Source: Oscillospiraceae bacterium (lineage in GTDB: Bacteria > Bacillota > Clostridia > Oscillospirales > Acutalibacteraceae). From it: a stretch of 64,000 nt of DNA. The DNA lies in the NCBI GenBank assembly GCA_015066015.1, contig SVPE01000002.1, forward strand, positions 1 to 64,000, written 5' to 3'. The position numbers and the translations under genes are program-made. This document shows positions 27,961 to 36,906 of the stretch, in pieces. Below the pieces are notes generated by a model, which saw nothing but the letters and a program-made list of their open reading frames with translations, was not told where the DNA came from and made no database searches. How positions within the stretch are numbered: the stretch's first letter is position 1; each line of letters opens with the position of its first letter.

Positions 27961-28124
27961 ATTATTTCATCCTTTCAAAATTTCAAAACACTTCCGACAA
28001 GGTCGGTAAAATTAGTTTCTGTCTGAAGAAATTAAATATACGGATAAAATATTGTAATTCATATTTGATTTTTTATTTTTAAATGATATAATAGAGAAGC
28101 ACACTACTTAAAGGGGTAACAAAA

Positions 28125-28640
28125 ATGCCACAGCTTAACATTGTACTTATGCAGCCGCAGATTCCTCAGAATACAGGAAACATTGCCCGCACCTGTGCTG
28201 CTACGGGTGCAAGGCTTCACCTTGTAAAGCCTATGGGATTCACGGTTGATGACAGAAAATTAAAAAGAGCAGGCCTTGATTACTGGCACCTGCTTGACAT
28301 AACATATTATGATAATAATGAGGATTTTTTCGAGAAAAACAAAAACGGTAATTTCTTCTACCTTACTACAAAGGGACAACACACCTTCACAGATACCGAA
28401 TTTCCTGAAAACTGTTACATAATCTTCGGAAGAGAAGATGCAGGTATTGATGAAGAAATTCTCTACAACAATCCCGGAACAAGCCTGAGAATTCCTATGC
28501 GCAGTCAGGCGCGCAGCCTTAATCTTTCAAATTCCGTTGCAATCGTAACATATGAAATTTTACGGCAATGGAATTATCCCGACCTTTTATGCGAGGGTCA
28601 GCTTACAAAATTTGATTGGCAGGTAAATTGTAATGAATAA
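28125..28640 (+). CDS. trmL: tRNA (cytidine/uridine-34-2'-O)-methyltransferase TrmL
   Basis: 171-aa SPOUT-class methyltransferase with IPQNTGNIARTCAATGA, the knotted SAM site IIFGREDAGID and IPMRSQARSLNLSNSVAI. It methylates the wobble nucleotide of tRNA Leu isoacceptors as a homodimer. AAAGGGG lies upstream of the ATG and a TATAAT -10 about 40 bp upstream. The stop overlaps the next gene by 8 bp. Confidence 0.92.
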   Translation: MPQLNIVLMQPQIPQNTGNIARTCAATGARLHLVKPMGFTVDDRKLKRAGLDYWHLLDITYYDNNEDFFEKNKNGNFFYLTTKGQHTFTDTEFPENCYIIFGREDAGIDEEILYNNPGTSLRIPMRSQARSLNLSNSVAIVTYEILRQWNYPDLLCEGQLTKFDWQVNCNE

Positions 28641-29085
28641 AAATTTCACTAAGGAAGACATACTCAAAAAGCATGAAACCAATATAAAATCTGCAACAAG
28701 CTCTTTTACTCTTGCAGGTATACTCGGAATCATCTATATCGTTCGATATATTATTAAAGACAACTTCAATTTCTATTTCAGCCTTTCATTTTCCGAATTG
28801 ATACTACGCCTGTCAGCATCTGATATTATTCCCAGTCTTGTTGCATATATAATTATTGCCGTTTATCTTGCAATTTTCATCGGTATAGTGATACTGACTG
28901 TTAAAAGCGCCTCCAACCTGAAGTTTTCACTTGGATTTTACATCTTTGACTGTCTATGCTTGATTCCCCTTGGCATTTTTCTCGGAGAAGAATTCACATC
29001 GGATTTCTTCATTGATGTAATTGTACATCTCTTTGTGATACTTTTCCTTATTGTAGGAATCAGGTCATTAAAAAAGAAAGGCTGA
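28633..29085 (+). CDS. Small membrane protein of unknown function
   Basis: 150 aa with four predicted membrane helices (about 22-42, 68-92, 98-120 and 126-145) and a basic C-terminus (RSLKKKG). No family recognised. Its start lies inside the 3' end of trmL (8 bp overlap), so it depends on trmL for transcription and probably translation. A terminator follows. Confidence 0.65.
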   Translation: MNKNFTKEDILKKHETNIKSATSSFTLAGILGIIYIVRYIIKDNFNFYFSLSFSELILRLSASDIIPSLVAYIIIAVYLAIFIGIVILTVKSASNLKFSLGFYIFDCLCLIPLGIFLGEEFTSDFFIDVIVHLFVILFLIVGIRSLKKKG

Positions 29086-29106
29086 GCCTTTCTCTATACA
29101 AAGTAA

Positions 29107-29136
29107 AGAGCCGCCCTTTAAGGGCGGCTTCAATTT
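29107..29136 (+). terminator. Terminator of trmL operon
   Basis: AGCCGCCC-TTTA-AGGGCGGCT style hairpin (29109-29129) followed by TCAATTTT. Confidence 0.8.
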
Positions 29137-29181
29137 TAAAATTTCAAATTTTAAAACAGATAAACTGTGTTTGTTTTAAGC

Positions 29182-29274
29182 TTATTCTTCGATAAGAAGC
29201 TGCTTAATAATTGCATAGAGCTTGTCAAAGAAAGCAACGATTTCTGCCCAGTTGTTGATGATGAAATCCTTCAT
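29182..29274 (-). CDS. 30-residue amphipathic peptide
   Basis: 30-aa frame starting MKDFIINNWAEIVAFFDKLY and ending in a helical LLIEE tail. AAAGGAGG lies about 9 nt before the ATG, and a consensus promoter (TTGACA, 17 bp, TATAAT) lies 56-84 bp upstream. The peptide is predicted as one amphipathic helix with alternating aromatic/aliphatic and charged residues. Roles such as membrane-active peptide, regulatory small protein or leaderless bacteriocin are possible; none is shown. No immunity or export gene is adjacent. Confidence 0.65.
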   Translation of the reverse strand: MKDFIINNWAEIVAFFDKLYAIIKQLLIEE

Positions 29275-29329
29275 TGATATGTTCCTCCTTTATAAATTTA
29301 GCCTAAATGTATACCTTCGGCTTGATTTT

Positions 29330-29358
29330 ATTATATATCAGCATTTATACAATGTCAA
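29330..29358 (-). promoter_or_regulatory. Consensus SigA promoter of the 30-aa peptide gene
   Basis: Minus strand TTGACA (29358-29353), a 17 bp spacer and TATAAT (29335-29330): a perfect match to the housekeeping consensus. Confidence 0.8.
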
Positions 29359-29414
29359 TAGTTAATTCAAAAAATATTCATTTTTTCTTAAACATCCCGA
29401 ATAAAAGCATAAAA

Positions 29415-29446
29415 CAGACCGTACACAGAATTCCGTGTACGGTCAG
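29415..29446 (-). terminator. Terminator downstream of the 450-aa membrane protein
   Basis: GACCGTACAC / GTGTACGGTC with an 8 nt loop; on the minus strand it is followed by TGTTTTATGCTTTT. Confidence 0.75.
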
Positions 29447-29462
29447 CCGTTTATATCGATTT

Positions 29463-30815
29463 TCAGACGTTAGCGTCATTTTCAGCTTCATTGTCGTCGG
29501 CGTAATACTGCTCATAGAGTGATGCATCCTGCTCATATGAAACATCTTCCTCATAATCAACGACAGTATCCTCATGAGAATCGCTGCTTTCTTCAGATTT
29601 TTCTTCGGCTTCTTCCTGTTCTGACTTACCTCTTGAAACAAAGAAGATAAGAAGAATCAGAAGTCCTATAAGAAGGAACATCAAAGCCATAACCGGGAGG
29701 AAGTAAGCGTTACAGATTGCAAAAACGCTGCCTATAACCGGCACTGTTTTTGTTACTGCACCCCTGTATTCATAGGTGAAAACAACAAGCTGCTCACTAT
29801 CCTCTGTAGCTCTCATGCTTTCACTGTTAAGAACAGATTCAAAAGTTACAAATCCGAATCTTCCTGCAGTATTTCTGTAAGCAATCATTTCGCCCTGCAT
29901 AGGCTGCCTGTTTTCAACAAATACAAGGTCTCCCTTGCTGATATCAGTACCGGGATAATCAATCTGAGCCGAATAAAGCTGGCTTTTACCAAAGGCTACC
30001 GCGTCACTGTTAAGCTTCGTAAATGCCTTGATACCGCCGACTGTAACCGACAACAGCAGTATAACAAAAAGAACTGCCGTAAGAAGGATTTTCACAGCGG
30101 AATTTCCGCCTGCCGAAGTACTTGTGGCGTCGGACTTTTCCTGAAGATCGGTAGAAAACGGATCACTGTACTCTTCTTTTACCTCGATTTTTGCAGCGGG
30201 AGTTTTATTCTGCACTTGAGCATTTTCATCCGGTGCAAAGACAGAATTAACGGCTGACTGCGCCTGATCAGCGATGGGATCCTGATTGTTTACATCTTCA
30301 GTATTACCCTTTTTGTCTGCCTTTTTCTTTCTGAATTTACTGCGCTTGGTTTTTTCCTCTGAGTCAGCAAAGTTATAGTCGTCCTCGTCGTTCATAACCT
30401 TCATATAGTTATCAAAAAGACTTGTTCTCTCTGAATCTCTTATGAGCTTGGGCGCTGACTGCTTTTTGACGGGAACACGCTTATTGTTTGTGCTCTCAGC
30501 TGATGCCTCAGGCTTTCTTTTTGGTGCACGTGGCTTTGACTGCACAGTTACAATACCCGCCGGAGCTTTGCCGTTATTATCTGCACCGAAGGTCTTTGCA
30601 AAATCACTCACCCTGCTTGCAATCTCATCCGCGGCAATCTGTTCCGGAGTCACTTTTTTATAATCAACGGGCTCATCTTCAGAAAAAGCATCCTCTGCAG
30701 GCGCCTTCAGCTCTTCAAGCTTGGACGAGCTCTTTTTAATTTCATTTTCTGCTTCAAGGGATTTATCGTATAAATTGCCAAGTTCATTAAGACTCTTAGG
30801 TCTGTAATTTGCCAA
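29463..30815 (-). CDS. Two-helix membrane protein with signal-peptidase-like extracytoplasmic segment
   Basis: About 450 aa. Long polar N-terminal half (coiled/acidic and basic stretches), a membrane helix at about 245-265 (VKILLTAVLFVILLLSVTVG), an external region of about 110 residues, a second helix near 380-400 and an acidic tail. The external region (KGDLVFVENRQPMQGEMIAY, PVIGSVFAI) follows the strand pattern of SipW-type S26 signal peptidases, but no catalytic Ser/Lys dyad is evident, so an inactive relative is possible. The preferred start is TTG at 30815 because AAGGA is properly spaced for it; the GTG at 30824 is adjacent to that site. Co-transcribed with the DivIVA-domain gene 39 bp upstream. 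Confidence 0.55.
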   Translation of the reverse strand: MANYRPKSLNELGNLYDKSLEAENEIKKSSSKLEELKAPAEDAFSEDEPVDYKKVTPEQIAADEIASRVSDFAKTFGADNNGKAPAGIVTVQSKPRAPKRKPEASAESTNNKRVPVKKQSAPKLIRDSERTSLFDNYMKVMNDEDDYNFADSEEKTKRSKFRKKKADKKGNTEDVNNQDPIADQAQSAVNSVFAPDENAQVQNKTPAAKIEVKEEYSDPFSTDLQEKSDATSTSAGGNSAVKILLTAVLFVILLLSVTVGGIKAFTKLNSDAVAFGKSQLYSAQIDYPGTDISKGDLVFVENRQPMQGEMIAYRNTAGRFGFVTFESVLNSESMRATEDSEQLVVFTYEYRGAVTKTVPVIGSVFAICNAYFLPVMALMFLLIGLLILLIFFVSRGKSEQEEAEEKSEESSDSHEDTVVDYEEDVSYEQDASLYEQYYADDNEAENDANV

Positions 30816-30854
30816 TTGTTTCACATCCTTAAAATAAATATTCTGATCCGATTA

Positions 30855-31283
30855 TTACTGAATACCCTTTTCAAGAATAACATCGATCATTTCGCCGATG
30901 CTTTTGAGATTACGCATAATTGTAACATTCTGCGTTCTGATTTCGACGGAATTTTCCTTTGCTCTTCTGACAATGAGGTTTGCTTCCTCCTTAGCCTGAG
31001 CCACCATTTCATCAGCTCTCTGCTGAGCATCAGACTTGACCCTCTCAAGAGAAGTCGTGAGCTTGTCAAAAACCTCCCTGACAACCTCATTCTGATTATC
31101 TTCATCAATGGTAAAATAAACCCCCTGCTCCTGCATAGCAAGACGAAGCTCGTTGAGCTCTCTTTCCTTTTCCTCGCCCCATGCAATAGCATTCTCATAC
31201 TCAAGATGAATCATTTCTATATATTTATTGACTTCTTCCACATTATATCCGTTATTTTCAAGGCTGAAAGTTACATTTGCCAA
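30855..31283 (-). CDS. DivIVA-domain coiled-coil protein
   Basis: About 142 aa. N-terminal DivIVA-like membrane-binding element (NNGYNVEEVNKYIE) and then a near-continuous coiled coil (about 25-125). Such proteins mark curved membrane at poles and septa. The likely start is TTG 31283, which gives MANVTFSLENNGYN; AGGAG is spaced for it, whereas the GTG at 31292 is too close. The next gene starts with the same CAATTGGCAAAT sequence, also at a TTG. The pair may act together at the cell envelope. Confidence 0.75.
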   Translation of the reverse strand: MANVTFSLENNGYNVEEVNKYIEMIHLEYENAIAWGEEKERELNELRLAMQEQGVYFTIDEDNQNEVVREVFDKLTTSLERVKSDAQQRADEMVAQAKEEANLIVRRAKENSVEIRTQNVTIMRNLKSIGEMIDVILEKGIQ

Positions 31284-31396
31284 TTGTATCACTCCTGAAA
31301 TTTATTTAAACATACATATCCTTTTAGATTATACTCTAAGAGAAAGTAAAATTCAACCTAATTAACATATTTTTTACAGCATCACAGTAACTTTTT

Positions 31397-33232
31397 TCAC
31401 TCTACTGTTACAGATTTTGCCAGATTTCTCGGTTTATCAATATCGCATCCGCGCATTTTTGCAACATAATATGCAAGTAGCTGCAACGCGATACTTTCAT
31501 ACAGTGCAGAAAAAACATTTTCCGAATCAGGCAGACTCAGAATTTTGTCCTCGTTACCGTAATTGTCCGTTCTTATTCTGTCAGCATTGCCCACGAAAAT
31601 CACCCTTGCTCCACGGGATTTTACCTCTTTGACATTACCTGCAGTTTTCGCAAGCACATCAGAGCTTCCCATAAGCGCCACCACATAAGTTCCCTTTTCA
31701 ATGAGTGATATTGTACCATGCTTCAACTCACCTGAAGGGTAGGCCTCACAGGGAATATAACTGACCTCTTTAAGCTTGAGTGCACCTTCAAGTGCCGCAG
31801 GATAATCAGTATTTCTGCCGATAAAATAGATTTGGCTGACATTGCAGATTTCCTCTGCAATTTTCTGCGCCTGCCCCGGCACACAAGCAAGTATCTCAGA
31901 AATTCCGTCAGGTATTCTTCTGATGAATTCCGTATATCTTACGTAATCCTCTTTGTCGACACAGTCCTTTTCTTTTGCAAGTCTCAGTGCTATAAGATAA
32001 ACTGTAATAAGCTGTGCCGTATACGCCTTTGTAGTTGCAACTGCAATTTCCGCACCTGCCGCAGTCTGTATTACAAAATCACTTTTCACCGAAAGAGAGC
32101 TTGACGGAACATTCACGATACCAAGAGTCAGAGCACCCGATGCCTTTGCTTTTACAAGTGCAGCAAGTGTATCAGCGGTTTCGCCGCTCTGACTGATAAA
32201 AACGCAGAGCGTACTTTTATCTACAGGTGAATCACTGTAACGCCACTCACTTGCTATTTCTGCTGAGCAATATATTCCCGTGAGTCTTTCAGTAACATAT
32301 TTTGCCGAAAGGCAGACGTGGTAAGCCGAACCGCAGCCTATAAAAGCTATTCGCCTGATGTCAGAAGCAATATCAAACAGAGAATCAAGCCCCTCAAAGA
32401 AGATATCATCCCCCCTGATATGCCCGTGTACAGTTCTTGCCGCAGTCTGATTCTGCTCAAAAATTTCCTTGAGCATAAAATGCTCATAGCCCTGCTTCTG
32501 TGCATCTTCTGCACTTATGTTGAGCTTTTCCGGAAGTTTTTCTTTTGGTACCATATCAGAGAAAAAGAATTCCGCACCTTCAGAGCTGACTAAGGCGCAT
32601 TCACCGTCATCCAGTCTGTAAATCTCATTACTTTGTCCCGCAAGTGACGTAACATCAGAGGAAATAAATCCTCCTTTTTCACCAAAGCATAAAACAAGAG
32701 GGCTCCCCTTCCTCGCACAGAAAATACGGTCAGGAAAATCTCTGCAAATTACAGCAATCGCATATGCGCCCTCAAGACGGCTCAGCGTTTTTCGTGCCGA
32801 GATTAAAAAGTCATCCTTGTAATTTTTTTCAAAAAGCTGAGCAATAACCTCGGAATCCGTCTGTGAAGAAAATGTAACTCCCTCTGATATAAGCTCATTT
32901 TTAAGCTCAGCATAATTTTCAATTATCCCGTTATGCACAATCGCAAACAATCCCTTTTCGCTCATATGAGGATGTGCATTTTTCTCTGTCGGACTTCCGT
33001 GAGTCGCCCATCTTGTATGACCTATTCCGCAACAGGAATTCTTTTTCTCTTTTACATTGATTGCTTTTTTTAGTTCTGCAAGCTTGCCCTTTCTTTTTGT
33101 CACTTCAATGCTTCCTTTTTTACAAAGTGCTATTCCTGACGAATCGTATCCTCTGTATTCAAGTCTCTCCAGGCAATCAATAAGATAAGGCACCGCCATT
33201 TCTTTGCCGATAAAGCCTGCTATTCCGCACAT
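31397..33232 (-). CDS. glmS: Glutamine-fructose-6-phosphate aminotransferase (isomerising)
   Basis: 611 aa, full length. N-terminal glutaminase with catalytic Cys2 (MCGIAGFIG), LEYRGYDSSG and GHTRWATHG, then two SIS domains (IGCGSAYHV, ISQSGETADT, LKEVSYIPCEAYPSGELKHG) and the C-terminal KSVTVE. It makes glucosamine-6-phosphate, the entry point to peptidoglycan amino sugars. AGGAGG precedes the ATG. Only 96 bp separate it from the divergent YdcF gene, and no glmS ribozyme fits there. Confidence 0.95.
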   Translation of the reverse strand: MCGIAGFIGKEMAVPYLIDCLERLEYRGYDSSGIALCKKGSIEVTKRKGKLAELKKAINVKEKKNSCCGIGHTRWATHGSPTEKNAHPHMSEKGLFAIVHNGIIENYAELKNELISEGVTFSSQTDSEVIAQLFEKNYKDDFLISARKTLSRLEGAYAIAVICRDFPDRIFCARKGSPLVLCFGEKGGFISSDVTSLAGQSNEIYRLDDGECALVSSEGAEFFFSDMVPKEKLPEKLNISAEDAQKQGYEHFMLKEIFEQNQTAARTVHGHIRGDDIFFEGLDSLFDIASDIRRIAFIGCGSAYHVCLSAKYVTERLTGIYCSAEIASEWRYSDSPVDKSTLCVFISQSGETADTLAALVKAKASGALTLGIVNVPSSSLSVKSDFVIQTAAGAEIAVATTKAYTAQLITVYLIALRLAKEKDCVDKEDYVRYTEFIRRIPDGISEILACVPGQAQKIAEEICNVSQIYFIGRNTDYPAALEGALKLKEVSYIPCEAYPSGELKHGTISLIEKGTYVVALMGSSDVLAKTAGNVKEVKSRGARVIFVGNADRIRTDNYGNEDKILSLPDSENVFSALYESIALQLLAYYVAKMRGCDIDKPRNLAKSVTVE

Positions 33233-33328
33233 ATTTGCAAAACCTCCTGAAAAAGTCTTTTACTTTAATTAATTTTATGTTATACTGTTATATATTTATT
33301 ATTCTTACACACGGGATGTGATTTTATT

Positions 33329-33916
33329 TTGAAAAAGCTTTTTACAAAACTCGCTTTAACTGCAGCTGCAACCGGAATCGTCTGCTTTTCCCTGAAGGAA
33401 GCAAAAGCATCAAAGGGTAACGCTGACGGTGAAATGGATTATCTTCTTGTTCTCGGCTACAGACTTGAAAATGATGAGGCAGCACCTGCGCTGAAAATGC
33501 GTTGTGCAAAGGCAGCTGAATATCTTACCGAGCATAAAAACACTGTTGCAATTGTATGCGGCGGTATTACCGGCAAAACACAGACTAAAAGCGAGGCTCA
33601 GGTAATGAAAGAGCTCCTTGTAGCCAACGGAATAGAGGAAGAGCGGATTATTCTTGAGGACAAATCAAAGACAACCGCAGAAAACTTCTATAATGCAAAA
33701 AAAATAATGGGCGAAACCGGCAACTCAAAGATTGCGCTGCTTTCAAGTGAGCGTCATCTTTTAAGAGCGGGCGTCCTTGCAAAAAAGTGCGGAATAAATG
33801 CTCAGACAGTTGCCGCACCCTCACCCTCGGGTGCTAAAATCTCCGGTTACATTAAGGAGTTTTTTGTTTTCCCCTTTATTTTCCGGAATCTGAAGGAGGC
33901 TGAAAAAAATGGCTAA
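33329..33916 (+). CDS. YdcF/ElyC-like DUF218 membrane protein
   Basis: 195 aa with an N-terminal hydrophobic anchor, then the DUF218 core: YLLVLGYRL, AIVCGGITG (family GG), SEAQVMKELLVANGI, EDKSKTTAENFYNAK and LLSSERHLLRAGVLA. Members of this family act in envelope or peptidoglycan-precursor metabolism, with unclear chemistry. The start is TTG at 33329 with GGGATGTG about 10 nt upstream. First gene of a three-gene run; it overlaps the next gene by 8 bp. Confidence 0.8.
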   Translation: MKKLFTKLALTAAATGIVCFSLKEAKASKGNADGEMDYLLVLGYRLENDEAAPALKMRCAKAAEYLTEHKNTVAIVCGGITGKTQTKSEAQVMKELLVANGIEEERIILEDKSKTTAENFYNAKKIMGETGNSKIALLSSERHLLRAGVLAKKCGINAQTVAAPSPSGAKISGYIKEFFVFPFIFRNLKEAEKNG

Positions 33917-34319
33917 TGTATCACTTCAGGCGTACAAGGTAAGTGAGCTTGTTTTCAATAACAAAGTCAACGGAAAGGTCCAACTTAAGCTTTCCAATAA
34001 GGTATCACATAATGTACGCTATAAAGGTGACTCCACCTGTGAGGCTACTCTCACCGTAGAGGCTCACGACAAAGACAACAAGGATGTGCTTAACCTTAAA
34101 ATTACTCTTGTCGGTGCTTTCCGTATTATAAACAAGGTTGAAAAGGAATTCATTCACGTAGAAACCTTCCGTGAGCTTCATTCCTTTGCAAAGGCACTTG
34201 CCGCCACCATAACCGGAGCTTGCGGTGTGCCACCGATTATACTTCAGAATATCGATATTGAAAAGCAGGAAATTTACCGCTTTGAAATGAATTCAAAAGG
34301 AGAAAACGAAAATGAGTGA
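33909..34319 (+). CDS. SecB-like chaperone domain protein
   Basis: 136 aa, predicted all-beta with two C-terminal helices. The late segment LHSFAKALAATITGACGVPPIILQNIDI matches the SecB pattern (helix, then aGfPPLxLxPVnF), and the middle alternating strands fit SecB core strands. SecB holds preproteins for export, but classical SecB is a proteobacterial protein; Firmicute SecB-like genes are often of unknown function. It overlaps the upstream YdcF gene and the downstream DUF1292 gene by 8 bp each, so the three are tightly coupled. Confidence 0.6.
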   Translation: MANVSLQAYKVSELVFNNKVNGKVQLKLSNKVSHNVRYKGDSTCEATLTVEAHDKDNKDVLNLKITLVGAFRIINKVEKEFIHVETFRELHSFAKALAATITGACGVPPIILQNIDIEKQEIYRFEMNSKGENENE

Positions 34320-34599
34320 CCTTCTGAATAAGTTAAATGACGAAGATCTTGACTTTACCGTAACAATCAAAGACACCGACGGTATAACGGCAACATATGA
34401 ATTTCTCGACATTGTTTTTCTCGACAATCTTGAATATATTATTCTTGCCCCTGAGGACGGTGACGGATACGTTGATATTTTCAGAGTTATAAAAACCACA
34501 TCAGGCGAAGCATATAAACGAATCACCGACGACAGACTGCTCGACGAAATCTTTGAAATCTTCAGAAGAAAAAACGAAGATGAATTTGATTTTGATTAA
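34312..34599 (+). CDS. DUF1292 domain protein
   Basis: 95-aa acidic protein with the DUF1292 arrangement: FLDIVFLDNLEYIILAPED followed by IFRVIKT and a charged C-terminal tail. Family function unknown; common in Firmicutes. Translationally coupled to the SecB-like gene. Confidence 0.8.
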   Translation: MSDLLNKLNDEDLDFTVTIKDTDGITATYEFLDIVFLDNLEYIILAPEDGDGYVDIFRVIKTTSGEAYKRITDDRLLDEIFEIFRRKNEDEFDFD

Positions 34600-34665
34600 A
34601 ATAATTTCCCCTGTCAAAGGAGTTTTTTGTGATATAATAAATAATTAATATGAAGGAGCATAATT

Positions 34666-36822
34666 ATGAAAAAAGTTATTTCTCTCAACAATGAATGGAT
34701 TTTCTGCAAGCAAGGAGTGAAGGAGACAGTCAACCTGCCTCACACCTGGAATAACCTTGACGGACAGGGCGCGGAAAGCACCTATTATAAGGGGGCATGC
34801 ACCTACACCAGGATTCTTCCGAAATATGACGGAAAAGTTTTTCTCGAGCTTAAAGGTGCAAACAGCTACTGCAAGGTGCTTGTAAACGGCAGATGTGCCG
34901 GCGAGCATAAGGGAGGTTATTCAACCTGCCGCTTTGAGCTTACAAAGCTTCTTACCTCACCGAAAAACTTCCTTGAAATCACAGTTGACAACAGTGAAAG
35001 AAAAGACATCTATCCCGCCTTCGCAGACTTTACCTTCTACGGCGGACTTTACAGGGATGTAAATCTTATCTATGATGTACCCGAAACTCATTTTTCACTC
35101 ACAGATGCAGGCAGCAAGGGCGTATACGTAACTGCAAAGAAGAACGGTGATGTGTATGTGAAATCCGTTATCAACGGCTACAGAACAGGCATAAGCGTGC
35201 TTTACGAGGTGCTTGACAAGGACGGAAAGGTTGTCGCTTCAGCTGGCGACAAGGCAAAGCTTCACGTTGAAAGTCCCATCCTCTGGAACGGTATGGAAAA
35301 TCCCTACCTTTACACACTCCGTGCTTCTGTTCTCGATATGGGTAAGGTTATTGACCTCTGCGAGCTTCGTTTCGGCTTCAGAGAAATCGTTTTCGACAAA
35401 GATAAGGGCTGCTTCCTCAACGGCAAGCACATCAAATTAAAGGGTGTTTCCCGCCATCAGGACAGAGAAGCAGCAGGTAATGCTCTTACAATGGCACACC
35501 ATGAGGAAGACCTTGAAATAATCAAGGAGATGGGCGTAAACTCCCTTCGACTTGCTCACTATCAGCAGTCAGGCGACTTCTACAACCTGTGTGATGAAAT
35601 GGGCTTTCTCGTATGGGCGGAAATTCCCGTTATTTCACGATTCAACAAAAAAGCTCAGGACAATGCGCTTTCCCAGCTTGAGGAGCTTATCAAACAGAAT
35701 ATGCACCACGCATCAATCTACTGTTGGGGCGTACAGAACGAAATAACAATTACAACAGAAACTCCCGAGCTTATTGAAGCTATCAGAGAACTCAACACTT
35801 ATGCAAAATTCCTTGATCCTTCAAGAGTAACCACCTGTGCTCAGGTTTCAATGAGCAAAATTGAGTCAGAGCTTAACACCCTTACCGATATTATCGGCTA
35901 CAACCATTACTTCGGTTGGTACATGAAAACATGCGACGGGCTTGACGAATGGCTCGGAAAATTCCGTGAATATTATCCCGAAGGCACACTCTGCCTTTCA
36001 GAATACGGTGCAGAAGGTGTCCTCGGCTATTTCAGTGACGAACCGTCACAGGGTGACTACTCTGAAGGCTATCAGGCACTCTTCCATGAGCACTACATCA
36101 AAACAATAAACGCTCACGATTACATCTGGGGCTCTTATGTATGGAATATGTTTGACTTCGGCTCAGCAATGAGAAACGAAGGCGGCGTAAGAGGCAGAAA
36201 CAATAAGGGTCTTGTCACCTTCGACAGAAAGCAGAAAAAAGATGCGTTCTACCTTTATAAGGCATTCTGGTCAGACGAAAAGTTCGTTCACCTCGTAGGC
36301 GACAGATATCCCCTTCGTAAAACAGGAGAGCAGAAGTTCAAGGTTTACTCAAACTGCGATAAAATAACACTCAAGGTAGGCAACAAACAGAAAACCGTTA
36401 CCGGCGAGGGCATTTTTGAATTCGAAGGACTCCCCGTAAAGGAAGGCGAAAACAAAGTAACGGTAACTGCAGGCAATATCAAAGAAACCTATGTTATCAC
36501 CGGTGTTGCAGAATATCCCAGAGAATACCGCCTTCCCGACGGTTGCTCCTCAATGGTGCGAAACTGGTTTGTTGATAAAAACGATTCAGCTCACGAAAAC
36601 TGCTACAGTCTCGATGATACCATCGGCGACATTCTCAAGAGTGAAGATATCGTCGGTATGGTAAGCGGTGTTGCAGGCAAGCTTATCAACAGTCCCCTTA
36701 TGGCACTTGTAAGGCCCTTCACCTTAAGACAGGTTCTCTCTCTTAACAAGTTCCTTAAGATTGATGAGAGCATGATCGAAATGGCAGAACAATATCTTTC
36801 AACAGTCAAGAAAGTAAACTGA
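34666..36822 (+). CDS. Glycoside hydrolase family 2 enzyme (beta-galactosidase or beta-glucuronidase type)
   Basis: 718 aa, no signal peptide, so cytoplasmic. N-terminal sugar-binding (jelly-roll) domain with NLPHTWNNLDGQG, an Ig-like domain, then the TIM barrel with RLAHYQQS, acid/base Glu in WGVQNE (about residue 359) and nucleophile Glu in CLSEYGAEG (about 446), and a C-terminal extension ending in a helical segment. Both catalytic glutamates are present. Substrate is not fixed by sequence. A promoter-like TATAAT lies at about 34632 and AAGGAG precedes the ATG. Confidence 0.85.
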   Translation: MKKVISLNNEWIFCKQGVKETVNLPHTWNNLDGQGAESTYYKGACTYTRILPKYDGKVFLELKGANSYCKVLVNGRCAGEHKGGYSTCRFELTKLLTSPKNFLEITVDNSERKDIYPAFADFTFYGGLYRDVNLIYDVPETHFSLTDAGSKGVYVTAKKNGDVYVKSVINGYRTGISVLYEVLDKDGKVVASAGDKAKLHVESPILWNGMENPYLYTLRASVLDMGKVIDLCELRFGFREIVFDKDKGCFLNGKHIKLKGVSRHQDREAAGNALTMAHHEEDLEIIKEMGVNSLRLAHYQQSGDFYNLCDEMGFLVWAEIPVISRFNKKAQDNALSQLEELIKQNMHHASIYCWGVQNEITITTETPELIEAIRELNTYAKFLDPSRVTTCAQVSMSKIESELNTLTDIIGYNHYFGWYMKTCDGLDEWLGKFREYYPEGTLCLSEYGAEGVLGYFSDEPSQGDYSEGYQALFHEHYIKTINAHDYIWGSYVWNMFDFGSAMRNEGGVRGRNNKGLVTFDRKQKKDAFYLYKAFWSDEKFVHLVGDRYPLRKTGEQKFKVYSNCDKITLKVGNKQKTVTGEGIFEFEGLPVKEGENKVTVTAGNIKETYVITGVAEYPREYRLPDGCSSMVRNWFVDKNDSAHENCYSLDDTIGDILKSEDIVGMVSGVAGKLINSPLMALVRPFTLRQVLSLNKFLKIDESMIEMAEQYLSTVKKVN

Positions 36823-36831
36823 TAACACATA

Positions 36832-36875
36832 AAAAAGCTGCGGCAGAGAATGTTCTCTGCCGCAGCTTTCTTTTA
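36832..36875. terminator. Bidirectional terminator between GH2 and SPFH genes
   Basis: Long perfect hairpin AAGCTGCGGCAGAGAA / TTCTCTGCCGCAGCTT flanked by A- and T-runs. Confidence 0.88.
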
Positions 36876-36906
36876 TTATTTTTATTTAAGGAGTCCTCTG
36901 CTCAAA

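Noticed and set aside
33233-33328. glmS ribozyme upstream of glmS
   Set aside because: The gap is only 96 bp to the divergent gene and contains AT-rich promoter-type sequence with no ribozyme core.
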